NCBI GenBank assembly: GCA_964536305.1
Contig: CAZHVY010000015.1
Span: 8,150-72,149 of the forward strand
From: RPRC01 sp964536305
GTDB lineage: Bacteria > Desulfobacterota > Desulfuromonadia > Geobacterales > Geobacteraceae
DNA length: 64,000 nucleotides
Reading direction: 5' to 3'
Shown: positions 7,799 to 15,036 of the stretch, piece after piece
Position numbering within the stretch: the first letter of the stretch is position 1
Layout of the letters: each line of letters starts with the position of its first letter
The notes under the pieces: model-generated
The model's database searches: none
What the model was told of the DNA's origin: nothing
What the model saw: the letters and a program-made list of their open reading frames with translations, nothing else
Translations under genes and position numbers: made by a program

Positions 7799-8175
7799 TT
7801 TACGCCCAGGGCCTTGAATTCCGCTATGATTTCCGGTTTGTCCATGAACCCCATGTGTCTTTTCATCTCTTTTCCCCCGGCATCGTAGAAGACCTGGGTC
7901 GGCATGAGCATTATGCGGTACCGGGAAGCCATATCACGTTCCTGCTTGATGTCCACGAAGATGACGTTTGCCCTGCCTGAGTATTCCGTTTTCAGTGCAT
8001 CCAGTATCGGTTTCATCCGCTTGCAGGGGACGCAGAAGGCGGCGCCGAAATCGACGAGGGTAGGCCTGCCCGAAGCCAGCGCCTGCCGGATGATCGTCTC
8101 GGATCCCCTGTCGCTGGCGAAGGCCGAGGTTGCGAATAGAATGAGTGCCAATGATGCCAATAATATCTTTTTCAC
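7795..8175 (-). CDS. Exported thioredoxin-like protein
   Basis: A 126-residue thioredoxin-fold protein with a signal peptide (KKILLASLALILFATSAFAS) and the active site FCVPCKRM. GTG 8175 is preceded by GAGAGGA at good spacing; an upstream open stretch to 8286 looks non-coding. The MPTQVF segment supplies the cis-proline. It probably takes electrons from the CcdA-like carrier translated next and passes them to periplasmic substrates. Confidence 0.85.
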   Translation of the reverse strand: MKKILLASLALILFATSAFASDRGSETIIRQALASGRPTLVDFGAAFCVPCKRMKPILDALKTEYSGRANVIFVDIKQERDMASRYRIMLMPTQVFYDAGGKEMKRHMGFMDKPEIIAEFKALGVK

Positions 8176-8311
8176 TCCGGTTCCTCTCTTTCTGCTTGAT
8201 GTGCGCCCGTTCGTCCGGGCGGTTTCTGAAAAACTGCTTACTGGCGCGTTCCGGAACCCATGAGGCCGTTTCGTCGTAACCCGCAAATGGCTTGTGGCGT
8301 TTAAGTGCGGT

Positions 8312-9616
8312 TTATGGCGCCCGACGGGACTGAAGCCTTTTTCGCGTCACCAGGACGATAAGGGCAGAGGTGATGAGGACCCCCAGGAAGAGAAGGACCG
8401 AGGCCTTGACATCCTGCAGCAGTTCCGGTTTCAGCAGGAGAACGAAGGCAAGACCGCACATCATCATCCCGGATACGAGCTTCATGACGCGTCCCTGCCA
8501 TTCGCTGAGCTTGCGGCTCCCCATGGTAATGACGAAGAAGGAAACAATGATGGCCAGTGGGATGACGTAGACAAGATTGTAGAAGGCAAGATAGGCATAG
8601 TAACCGGCTGTCGACAGGGAATGCATGGTGAGAAAACGGGTATACACCATGGGAAAACCGGCGGTGCATAACAGTTCGTAGCTGTTCGCCGCGACTGCCA
8701 GGATGATTGTGCCGGTGAGCGCCGAGGGGAGGGATTCCGCGCGCATGAGTCCCCGCATGCGTTCGAACAGCTTCGGTTTTGATTTCTCCGGTATGTTAAG
8801 GGATATGCCCTTTTTGAACAGGAAATAGTCCTTGATGTTGATGATGGCTATGGCGAGGGCTGTTATTCCCGCGACCCTGGTTACCACGGAGAGGTGTCCG
8901 ACAACGAAAAAGAGGTTCATCCAGGCGGCCATGAAGAAAAAGTAGAGAATGCCGGAAACGGAGACGAACACCCCCCCTATGAGCAGCATGCGCCTGCGTG
9001 AATGCGCATGGACGAGCAGGCTCAAAAGGGTGAGGAGGACGAAGAAGGCGCAGGGATTGAAGCTGTCCAGGGCCGCGACCGCAACGGTAAAGACCGGGAG
9101 GGAAAAAGAGGCGGCGTCCCTTTTCCCGAAAAAGGGAAGGGAGATGGTATCCGCTTCTTTTCGTGCCGGCGGCCGGGCGGAAGGCTCGCCGCCGGGCTTT
9201 TTGCGGGCGATCTCTTCCGAGATGGCTTCTTCGATCCCGCGTGTCATGGTGTGATTGAATCCCGAGAAAACGCTCTTTCCAATGATGAATACCGGCACGC
9301 CGCTGGATTCCGCGCCCCTTTCCCGAACCATTCTTTCCATCAGATTCAGGTTGTTCTTGTTTTTAACAACCTCCAGGGAGTGGATCCGTATTCCGGGATA
9401 GCTTTGTCCAAGGTATTCAACAAACGGCTTGGCGTCCTCACAGTGGGGGCAGCCGATCCCCCAGAAGAAGAACAAGGTCGGGTTGTCCGCCCGCGGCGCG
9501 CTGTCCGCAAGGGCGGGAAGGGGCGCCGGGAGAACCGTAATAACAAGAAGCAACAGAAGCGCGCGGAAGAGAATTCCGGCGCTTCCCGCCGGCTTCTTTA
9601 CAATTGAAGCATTCAT
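8312..9616 (-). CDS. Thioredoxin-domain / DsbD-like membrane fusion protein
   Basis: A 434-residue protein. Residues 1-37 are a signal peptide, 45-135 a thioredoxin or glutaredoxin-like domain with GCPHC (Cys56, Cys59) and a VPVF cis-proline, then a charged linker (about 135-165), and from about 170 a DsbD-type membrane domain with SFNPCAFF and LLCTAGFP cysteines. It thus merges the periplasmic acceptor and the membrane carrier in one chain. Third gene of the ArsR-headed operon. Substrate unknown; thiol maintenance during metal stress is a fair guess. Confidence 0.8.
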   Translation of the reverse strand: MNASIVKKPAGSAGILFRALLLLLVITVLPAPLPALADSAPRADNPTLFFFWGIGCPHCEDAKPFVEYLGQSYPGIRIHSLEVVKNKNNLNLMERMVRERGAESSGVPVFIIGKSVFSGFNHTMTRGIEEAISEEIARKKPGGEPSARPPARKEADTISLPFFGKRDAASFSLPVFTVAVAALDSFNPCAFFVLLTLLSLLVHAHSRRRMLLIGGVFVSVSGILYFFFMAAWMNLFFVVGHLSVVTRVAGITALAIAIINIKDYFLFKKGISLNIPEKSKPKLFERMRGLMRAESLPSALTGTIILAVAANSYELLCTAGFPMVYTRFLTMHSLSTAGYYAYLAFYNLVYVIPLAIIVSFFVITMGSRKLSEWQGRVMKLVSGMMMCGLAFVLLLKPELLQDVKASVLLFLGVLITSALIVLVTRKRLQSRRAP

Positions 9617-9631
9617 GGCGCTTGTTCGACC

Positions 9632-9859
9632 TTACAGAAGCTTCATGATATCGTCAGGTGAAAGGAGCTTGCCCGATGCCTTTACCTCGCCGTCCACTAC
9701 GATGGCGGGGGTGGCCATGACTCCGTATTCACTGATTTTCCTGATGTCTTCAACCTTTCCCACCTCGGCTTGCCTGCCGCTCAGTTTCACCGCTTCCAGG
9801 GTGTTTTCATACAGCTTCTTGCATTTCGCGCATCCGGTTCCCAGAATCTCGATTTTCAT
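9632..9859 (-). CDS. Small thioredoxin-fold (redox-active disulfide) protein
   Basis: A 75-residue protein starting MKIEILGTGCAKCKKLYE, with the CxxC motif CAKC and the ATPAIVVDG cis-proline segment typical of the archaeal/bacterial mini-thioredoxins often linked to arsenic or CcdA genes. Start set at ATG 9859, preceded by AAAAGGAG; upstream extension to 9922 is unlikely. Cytoplasmic. It may hand electrons to the DsbD-like fusion encoded next. Confidence 0.85.
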   Translation of the reverse strand: MKIEILGTGCAKCKKLYENTLEAVKLSGRQAEVGKVEDIRKISEYGVMATPAIVVDGEVKASGKLLSPDDIMKLL

Positions 9860-9968
9860 CCTCTTTCTCCTTTTCGGTCGTTTGCTATGGAGTCCTGGCG
9901 GGGAGAATATCTTTTTCTCCACAGCAGGCCCCCGGTATCATTGGCGCATATCGCGCGAAGGCTTCCGA

Positions 9969-10283
9969 TTATACAGCCCGGAGCAGGTCGCTCTTGCCGT
10001 TTATCTCCTTCTTCAGGATCGATGATGCCAGGCCCAGTATCTCCAGGACCTCCGGGTACTTCAGGGCGTAAAAGATCTTTACGCCTTCCTTGCGGCGCCT
10101 GAGTATCCCGAGGTTCATCATAAGGTTCAGGTGGCGGGATGTGTTGGACTGCTCTTCGTCAATGGCCGGGAATATCTCGCAGACGCATCGCTCCCCGTCC
10201 CGCAGGAATTCGATGATCTTCAGACGGGTCGGTTGAGCCATGGCCTTCAGGATGTCCGCAAGTAGTACGTCTCTGTCGTTCAT
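9969..10283 (-). CDS. ArsR family regulator, divergent from hgcAB
   Basis: A 104-residue winged-helix protein with ERCVCEI at 31-37 (Cys33, Cys35), the same metalloid-binding motif position as in ArsR, and SNTSRHLNLMMNLGIL as recognition helix. It heads the minus-strand thiol/permease operon and faces hgcA. A perfect 26-bp palindrome overlaps the predicted -10 of its own promoter, implying autoregulation. Because the palindrome lies about 190 bases from the hgcA start it could also influence hgcAB; ArsR-type regulation of hgcAB has been reported in other methylators. Confidence 0.9.
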   Translation of the reverse strand: MNDRDVLLADILKAMAQPTRLKIIEFLRDGERCVCEIFPAIDEEQSNTSRHLNLMMNLGILRRRKEGVKIFYALKYPEVLEILGLASSILKKEINGKSDLLRAV

Positions 10284-10300
10284 GTCACCCCTGTTCCGAT

Positions 10301-10326
10301 ATTATATGATTGCATAATCATATAAT
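10301..10326. promoter_or_regulatory. ArsR-type operator, 26-bp palindrome
   Basis: Arms ATTATATGATT (10301-10311) and AATCATATAAT (10316-10326) are perfect reverse complements around GCAT. The site covers the predicted -10 of the minus-strand promoter of the ArsR gene. Confidence 0.75.
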
Positions 10327-10347
10327 GCTGTTTACCGCATTCGTCAA
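10319..10347 (-). promoter_or_regulatory. Promoter of the ArsR-headed redox operon
   Basis: On the minus strand TTGACG (10347-10342) and TATATG (10324-10319) are 17 bases apart, and the -10 lies inside the palindromic operator. Predicted only from consensus and position. Confidence 0.55.
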
Positions 10348-10516
10348 GTCAATATTTTCATACAGTATTTCATGGTGATTTCATGCTTCAAGAGTACGCC
10401 TTCGCGTGATTTCCGGGGTGGGACAGAAGCTGTCAATCAAATTGCCAATTGCGATCAATTGATTTATGCTCTTGCACGATAGCTGTTGCCCAGGCGCATA
10501 AACGGAAGGCCCTGAA

Positions 10517-11662
10517 ATGGAAACCGGAAACATCAATGCTGAAAAGAAGAAGGTGGAACCATCCAACTGTTGTGATTATCCGGCGCAAGGCATGGAAAAA
10601 CCACCCTGTTGAGGACCGGAAACCTCCGCCGGCGGCGGAGTAGTGGATGAATCGGTTCCGGGCTTCCTTGGATGGCTGGTTACGGGATCCGGCAGGGTTG
10701 GGCGACTATCTCCGGAACTCGCCTTTTCGGATCGTTGCGGCGCATGGAAGGCCCGGTGGGGGATTGGCCGCATGAACTATCTGGTCCCGGCCGGGCTGTA
10801 CGCTATCGGCGAACCGACACCGGAAGACCCGGTGGTTGTGACCGCCAATTACAAGATGAGCTACGACATCGTCCGCCGCTCCCTGGCGGGACGCAACGTC
10901 TGGCTCCTCATCCTCGAGACCTTCGGAGTCAACGTCTGGTGTGCGGCGGGAAAGGGGACTTTCGGTACCGGAGAGCTGATAGCGAGAATCGAGGCGACCA
11001 ATCTGAAGTCATTCGCCGGCCGGGCGACCCTGATACTGCCGATCCTGGGAGCGCCGGGCGTTGCGGCCCATGAAGTGAAAAAGCGGACCGGTTTCGAAGT
11101 GCGTTATGCGGCCATCCGGGCGAACGACCTGCCGGAATACCTGGACAACGGTATGGTGACGACGCCGGCCATGCGTGAGCTGACATTTACTTTCCGGGAG
11201 CGGCTGGCGCTGACGCCGGTGGAGCTGGTGACGGCTCTGAAGCCTCTGGGCGTTGCCGGCGGGCTTCTGTTTCTGACGGTTGCTTTCTTCCTGGGGCCGG
11301 CCGCCGCGCTTCGGGCGCTGGTCGCCTTTATCGGCGCCGCGCTGTCCGGAATAGTCGTCGGGCCCCTCCTGCTCGGCCTTCTTCCCGGCCGGAGTTTTTC
11401 TTTCAAGGGGGCGCTGGTGGGAATTGTCTGGACCGCGGCCTACTTCCTTGCCATCGGTATCCAGGGTATGAACAACGCTGCGATTGGAGGCGCCTTTCTT
11501 GCCCTTCCGGCGGTGAGCGCATTCTACACCCTCAATTTCACCGGTTGCACCACCTTCACATCTCCCTCGGGGGTGAGAAAGGAGATGATGTTTGCGCTGC
11601 CGGCAATGGGGTTCGCCTTGATTACCGGCGGACTCCTTGTTCTGGCCGGATTGCTCTTGTAA
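10517..11662 (+). CDS. hgcA: HgcA, corrinoid protein for mercury methylation; contains in-frame TGA (possible selenocysteine at codon 32)
   Basis: HgcA transfers a methyl group from its cobamide to Hg(II). The cap-helix motif NVWCAAGK lies at residues 139-146 counting from ATG 10517, with Cys142 the lower-axial cobalt ligand. The soluble corrinoid domain is followed by about five membrane helices from residue about 238. ATG 10517 has GGAAGG seven bases upstream; 31 codons later, after PPC, comes TGA at 10610-10612, and the same frame continues through to TAA 11660-11662. The extension contains SNCC and PPC, Cys pairs like those I recall in HgcA N-termini. Options: selenocysteine (PPC-U-GP), restart at GTG 10643 (only a GGAG two bases upstream, poorly spaced), or a nonsense mutation. 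From GTG 10643 the protein is 339 residues, a normal HgcA size. Confidence 0.85.
10613..10661 (+). promoter_or_regulatory. Candidate SECIS hairpin after the hgcA TGA
   Basis: CTCCGCC (10624-10630), loop GGC, GGCGGAG (10634-10640) forms a GC-rich hairpin whose loop begins 19 bases after the TGA, inside the range described for bacterial SECIS, with G at the loop start. CCGGAA (10616-10621) and TTCCGG (10656-10661) could close an outer stem. GC-rich hairpins are common by chance, so this is suggestive only. Confidence 0.4.
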
Positions 11663-11679
11663 CGGGCAAAGGAGACGCT

Positions 11680-11970
11680 ATGAAGGGTTTCAGGTACTTG
11701 CGGAACGTGGCTACGTTGAGGATGGACAGGGAGAAATGCAAAGGCTGCGGCTGGTGCCTGGAGGTCTGCCCTCACCAGGTATTCAGTATGGAAGAAGGCC
11801 TTGCCCGCATCGTGGACCTGGATGCCTGCATGGAGTGCGGGGCATGCATGAGAAATTGTCCGTTCGACGCAATCCGGGTGGATGCGGGGGTCGGTTGCGC
11901 CTCGGGCATGATACACCGCTGGCTGCGCAAGCACGGTATCGGTCGTTCCGACAGAGGCTGCTGTTCCTGA
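11680..11970 (+). CDS. hgcB: HgcB, 2[4Fe-4S] ferredoxin partner of HgcA
   Basis: A 96-residue protein that supplies electrons to keep the HgcA cobalamin reduced and may deliver mercury. Cluster motifs are CKGCGWCLEVCP and CMECGACMRNCP. Downstream lie a lone cysteine (VGCASG) and a C-terminal vicinal pair (GCCS), both hallmarks of HgcB. Start at ATG 11680 with GGAG just upstream; it follows hgcA by 17 bases in one operon. The order hgcA-hgcB is the standard one. Confidence 0.95.
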   Translation: MKGFRYLRNVATLRMDREKCKGCGWCLEVCPHQVFSMEEGLARIVDLDACMECGACMRNCPFDAIRVDAGVGCASGMIHRWLRKHGIGRSDRGCCS

Positions 11971-12133
11971 CGGCGGCATTTGTCGCATGGAGGGTCTGCC
12001 GGACCTCTGTCCCATGGCGCCGATGTCCTGTTAAGACGTTTCCCTCATCCGCCCTTCCGGGACGTGTTCTTCCCAAGAAAGGCTATCTTTTGACCCCATT
12101 CCAACGGGAGAGGAATGGTTGCGGGCTTGAAAG

Positions 12134-12183
12134 GGCGGTTGTTCCGCTGAAAGTGATACTATTCAGCTCTCGGAATAACCGCC
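12134..12183. terminator. Hairpin between convergent hgcB and selenoprotein gene
   Basis: GGCGGTTGTTCCGCTGAA and, after a short loop, TTCAG...CGGAATAACCGCC form a long, slightly bulged stem with a G-U pair. It lies between two converging genes; there is no clear T-run, so it may act as a bidirectional or mRNA-protecting hairpin. Confidence 0.5.
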
Positions 12184-12199
12184 TTCATCCCATGCTGAA

Positions 12200-12436
12200 T
12201 CAGCCTTTTACCTGCCCGATCAACTTCACGATTTCTCCCTTGTCGGGGAACCGGTTCCCCTCGACCTTCTGTTTAGAGAAAACCACCGTGCCGTCGCACG
12301 CAACATCGAAGATTCCTCCCGCCCCTTCTATCAAGCTGATAGTCGCATCGGGATATCTTTCCTTTACTTCCGCTTCCACCCTGGAAGCTTGAGGGAAGAA
12401 GTTTCAACTGACGCAGTAAGTGATCGAGATCTTCAT
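12200..12436 (-). CDS. SelW/Rdx-family selenoprotein with CxxU redox motif
   Basis: The minus strand from ATG 12436 (GGAGG upstream) encodes 78 residues with an in-frame TGA at 12406-12404: MKISITYCVS-U-NFFPQA. The rest (VEAEVKERYPDATISLIEG, GIFDVACDGTVVFSKQ, FPDKGEIVKLIG) is a textbook SelW/SelT/SelH-family (Rdx) thioredoxin-like fold in which CxxU or CxxC is the active site. Position 11 is therefore selenocysteine, not a stop. A SECIS-like hairpin follows, and selA/selB are in the same window. The family is thought to be redox active; its substrate is unknown. Confidence 0.9.
12372..12403 (-). promoter_or_regulatory. SECIS-like hairpin of the SelW-family gene
   Basis: Immediately after the TGA on the minus strand, GCTTCC-AGGGT-GGAAGC forms a perfect 6-bp stem with a 5-base loop containing GGGT; the loop begins 22 bases after TGA, as expected for bacterial SECIS. 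It is contained in the coding sequence. Confidence 0.75.
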
Positions 12437-12465
12437 ATTTCCTCCTTTTTTGATTGTGTGCCGGT

Positions 12466-12858
12466 TCATGATGGTTTCTGTTCTGGCCCCTGAAGGGAAG
12501 CATCGCGCACCTTCGCCAGCAGCTTCAATGCCTCCAGGGTGGCGGGATAACCGGCGTATATCCCGACCTGCAGCAGTACCTCGATAATTTCTTCAATCCC
12601 GGCGCCGTTTTCCATTGCCAGGGTGAAGTTGATTCTGAGCGCGCTCATCCTTCCAAGGGACGCCAGAATGCCAATACTGCATAAGGAGCGCGTTTTCAGG
12701 TCGATACCGCCTCGTGACCAGGTGCGCCCGAAAACGACGGAGACGGCCTCGCGCTCGAAAGCTGGGCTGAGCCTTCCGAAGGTCTCGACAACCACAGCGG
12801 CGCGATCTTCACCCAGCATCCTTTGGAGTGTTTCTACCCCCTGTTTGTAGTCGTCCAT
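12466..12858 (-). CDS. Carboxymuconolactone decarboxylase family protein
   Basis: A 130-residue protein starting MDDYKQGVETLQRMLGED, with SPAFEREAVSVVFGRTWSRG and the SLCSIGILASLGR helix typical of gamma-carboxymuconolactone decarboxylase relatives. Unlike AhpD it lacks CxxC; a single Cys (about residue 60) is in the position of the first one. The start at 12858 has GAGAGG upstream. It lies 29 bases before the selenoprotein gene on the same strand, so the two are probably co-transcribed. The true substrate is unknown; many relatives are misnamed and are peroxidase-like. Confidence 0.8.
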   Translation of the reverse strand: MDDYKQGVETLQRMLGEDRAAVVVETFGRLSPAFEREAVSVVFGRTWSRGGIDLKTRSLCSIGILASLGRMSALRINFTLAMENGAGIEEIIEVLLQVGIYAGYPATLEALKLLAKVRDASLQGPEQKPS

Positions 12859-12880
12859 TCCGGTTCCTCTCCGGCGCCGT

Positions 12881-13138
12881 TCAGCAGCAGTGGTTCCCTT
12901 GGCTGAAACAGGCCTCGCATTCCATCTCGCCGAAAACATCTTTGACAAAACCTTTCGCTTTCGTATGCGCGCCGTTCCTTACTTTTTCTCCGACGGCAAC
13001 CGCCGCGAGCATTTCCGCCATGGTTGCCCCGGCCTTTTCCGCTTTTTTCCGGTGGTATTCCATGCACGGCTTGCAATTAACGGCATAGGAAGCGCCCAGT
13101 GCAATCAGCTCTTGAATTTTGTCGTCCAGTATTTCCAT
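12881..13138 (-). CDS. AhpD-like carboxymuconolactone decarboxylase family protein
   Basis: An 85-residue protein, paralogue of the protein at 3662-3931. NCKPCMEYHRKKA carries the CxxC redox pair and the adjacent His of AhpD-like peroxidases. The tail (CEACFSQGNHCC) adds four more cysteines. First gene of a probable three-gene minus-strand unit with a second family member and the SelW-type selenoprotein, so a thiol- or selenol-dependent peroxide or organic hydroperoxide pathway is a reasonable inference. Confidence 0.8.
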   Translation of the reverse strand: MEILDDKIQELIALGASYAVNCKPCMEYHRKKAEKAGATMAEMLAAVAVGEKVRNGAHTKAKGFVKDVFGEMECEACFSQGNHCC

Positions 13139-13483
13139 TGAATACCTCCATCGTCAGATTGTTTTCCTCGTGATTCCTTCCCGCACAGGCTCGAGGCGCC
13201 GGTTTACAGGGAGCAGGGCTTTTAAGAAGGTCGTTGTCTTTCCCGGCGGCGCCCGCGGAATGTGTCCGGCGCCTGAGTTGACAAAAAATCGCAACATATT
13301 TTCCACGTTATGATAAAAGTTCATTGTCACCAGGGATGAAATGACGCGTAACTGCTGTGTCGAACCCGTGCCGCGTGCGAGTACTCTCACTCTATAGACG
13401 GACGGAAAACGAAAAGGATACATCTCTCGGAAAAATTCTCCCGCCGATGGCGTGTCGGGCTGTGTCTAAGGGAGATCCGGAGT
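13139..13483. other. Intergenic region upstream of sigma factor gene
   Basis: About 345 bases between divergent genes. A TTGACA occurs at about 13278, with an AT-rich stretch after it but no well-spaced -10. Open frames in it show no family resemblance. It probably carries the promoters of both neighbours. Confidence 0.4.
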
Positions 13484-14125
13484 ATGGGAGCAGGCAACAT
13501 GGTGGAACCCAATCTGACTTTTCAGAACATTCATGACACCTATCAGGCAAAGCTCTTCCGTTACCTCTCGAATCTGATCGATGAATACGAAGCGGAGGAT
13601 CTCATCCAGGAGGTATTCGCGAAGGTGAGCGTGAACCTGGAGACGTTCAGGGGGGAATCCAGCGTTTCGACCTGGCTGTATCGCATCGCCACAAACCTGG
13701 CCATAGACAGGATCCGCCACTGCACGCTGCCCTTTACGGACCCTCTCAAGAGAGCGGAGGAGCCCATCGATGCCCACGAGGAAATAGAGGACAGGAATAT
13801 CTGGACGGGTGAAAGGCCGGATTCCGCCGAACAGAGGCTCATTCGCGGCGAGATGACGGACTGCATCAGAAGTTGCCTTGAAGACCTTCCGGAGACCTAC
13901 CGCATCGTGTTGGTTCTCAGCGAGTTGGAGAATTTCAGGAACAGGGAGATCGCTGAAATCATCGGAGTGACTCTTGAGACGGTGAAAATAAGACTTCACA
14001 GGGCGCGGGTTCTTCTCAGGAAGGAGATCGAAAAAAACTGCAGGGTGTACCGGGATGAGCGGAATGAACTTGCGTGTGAGCCGACGGAAGACTATGCCCG
14101 CGAAAGGAAGGCGGGTTCCGGCTGA
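13484..14125 (+). CDS. ECF-type RNA polymerase sigma factor
   Basis: A 213-residue sigma-70 family protein. Region 2 is at about residues 20-90 (YEAEDLIQEVFAKV, STWLYRIATNLAIDRIR), region 4 at about 130-185 (LEDLPETYRIVLVLSELENF, NREIAEIIGVTLETVKIRLH). The C-terminal tail beyond region 4 (about 25 residues) has a lone Cys in each of NCRVY and LACEP, possibly regulatory. No gene nearby resembles an anti-sigma factor. ATG 13484 has GGGAG upstream; ATG 13499 is an alternative. The two secreted proteins downstream may belong to its regulon. Confidence 0.9.
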   Translation: MGAGNMVEPNLTFQNIHDTYQAKLFRYLSNLIDEYEAEDLIQEVFAKVSVNLETFRGESSVSTWLYRIATNLAIDRIRHCTLPFTDPLKRAEEPIDAHEEIEDRNIWTGERPDSAEQRLIRGEMTDCIRSCLEDLPETYRIVLVLSELENFRNREIAEIIGVTLETVKIRLHRARVLLRKEIEKNCRVYRDERNELACEPTEDYARERKAGSG

Positions 14126-14204
14126 ATGTGCCGCCTGGTCTTTGTGAAAAAATGAACCGGCTGAATTGCTCCGGCTATTGAAGATAATGGGAGGGAAAGG
14201 AGAT

Positions 14205-14981
14205 ATGTCCCTGAAAGGAAGCCGTATGAAAATGCCGTTCAACTTTTGGCGCCGGATACTGCTGGTTTCGACGATGTTCTTGATTTTCCAGGCGCCGCCA
14301 CAATCTCTCTGCGCGCAGGGGGGCGCTATCGAGCCTGGAATCTATATAACGGAAGGGGGGTGGGGTGACCTGACCATCAAGCAGGGTAAGGACGGCATGC
14401 TTTCCTTCACCATATTCGCCCTGGGTGGAAACGCCCACATGTGCAGCCTGGAAGGTGTCATAAGGAATGGCAGCGCAACCCTGACCGAGTCCGGCGAGGC
14501 GTGCGTCATCAGATTCGACCCGAAGGGCGCCGCGATCAAGGTCAGTTCCGAGACGTACGAACCGTGTCACTATTATTGCGGCATGCGCGCCTATTTTGAA
14601 GGTGAATATTTCAAGCCCGCTCCGGCCTGCCTGCCCAGGGCGATACGGAAATCCCGGCGTGATTTCAAGGTTCTCTATGACAGGAAGGCCTATGCGGAAG
14701 CGGTTGCCCTCCTGGAACCTGTGCTGACGGAGTGTGCAAAGACCATGACCTGGCTGGACAGGGGCTGGATACAAAACGACCTCGCCCTCGCCTATCACAG
14801 GATGAAGCGTGATGATATCTGTCTTTCTCTTCTGAAAGGTTTCGAAGCCGACGCCGCAAAGACGGACGAACAGATCCGCGAGGAGTATCCGCCGGCCGAC
14901 GCCGACACCTACTGGCCGATTCTGAATGCCGCCCGCACAAATCTGAAACTGTGCCGGGGCGGAAGAAAAGCGCAGCCTTAA
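14205..14981 (+). CDS. Secreted TPR-like protein of unknown function
   Basis: A 258-residue protein with a signal peptide (FWRRILLVSTMFLIF, cleavage near LCAQG). The N-terminal half is a beta-rich domain with cysteines (HMCSLEG, EACVIRF, CHYYCGM) likely disulfide-bonded; the C-terminal half is helical, with tetratricopeptide-like stretches (YDRKAYAEAVALLEP, NDLALAYHRMKRD). Start at ATG 14205 has AAAGGAG upstream. Family not recognised. It follows the sigma factor by about 80 bases on the same strand and may be co-transcribed. Confidence 0.6.
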   Translation: MSLKGSRMKMPFNFWRRILLVSTMFLIFQAPPQSLCAQGGAIEPGIYITEGGWGDLTIKQGKDGMLSFTIFALGGNAHMCSLEGVIRNGSATLTESGEACVIRFDPKGAAIKVSSETYEPCHYYCGMRAYFEGEYFKPAPACLPRAIRKSRRDFKVLYDRKAYAEAVALLEPVLTECAKTMTWLDRGWIQNDLALAYHRMKRDDICLSLLKGFEADAAKTDEQIREEYPPADADTYWPILNAARTNLKLCRGGRKAQP

Positions 14982-15036
14982 GCCATACAGCCCGGACGGT
15001 CCTTTTGTTGCGGTTCCTAATCGCGACCCGGTTTCG

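Noticed and set aside
10449..10643. Open frame of 64 codons overlapping the hgcA start
   Set aside because: Poor start context and low-complexity basic sequence; the hgcA frame in the same region has the better ribosome site and Cys motifs.
13154..13423. Open frame of 89 codons upstream of the sigma factor
   Set aside because: No ribosome site and no family features; it covers a promoter region.
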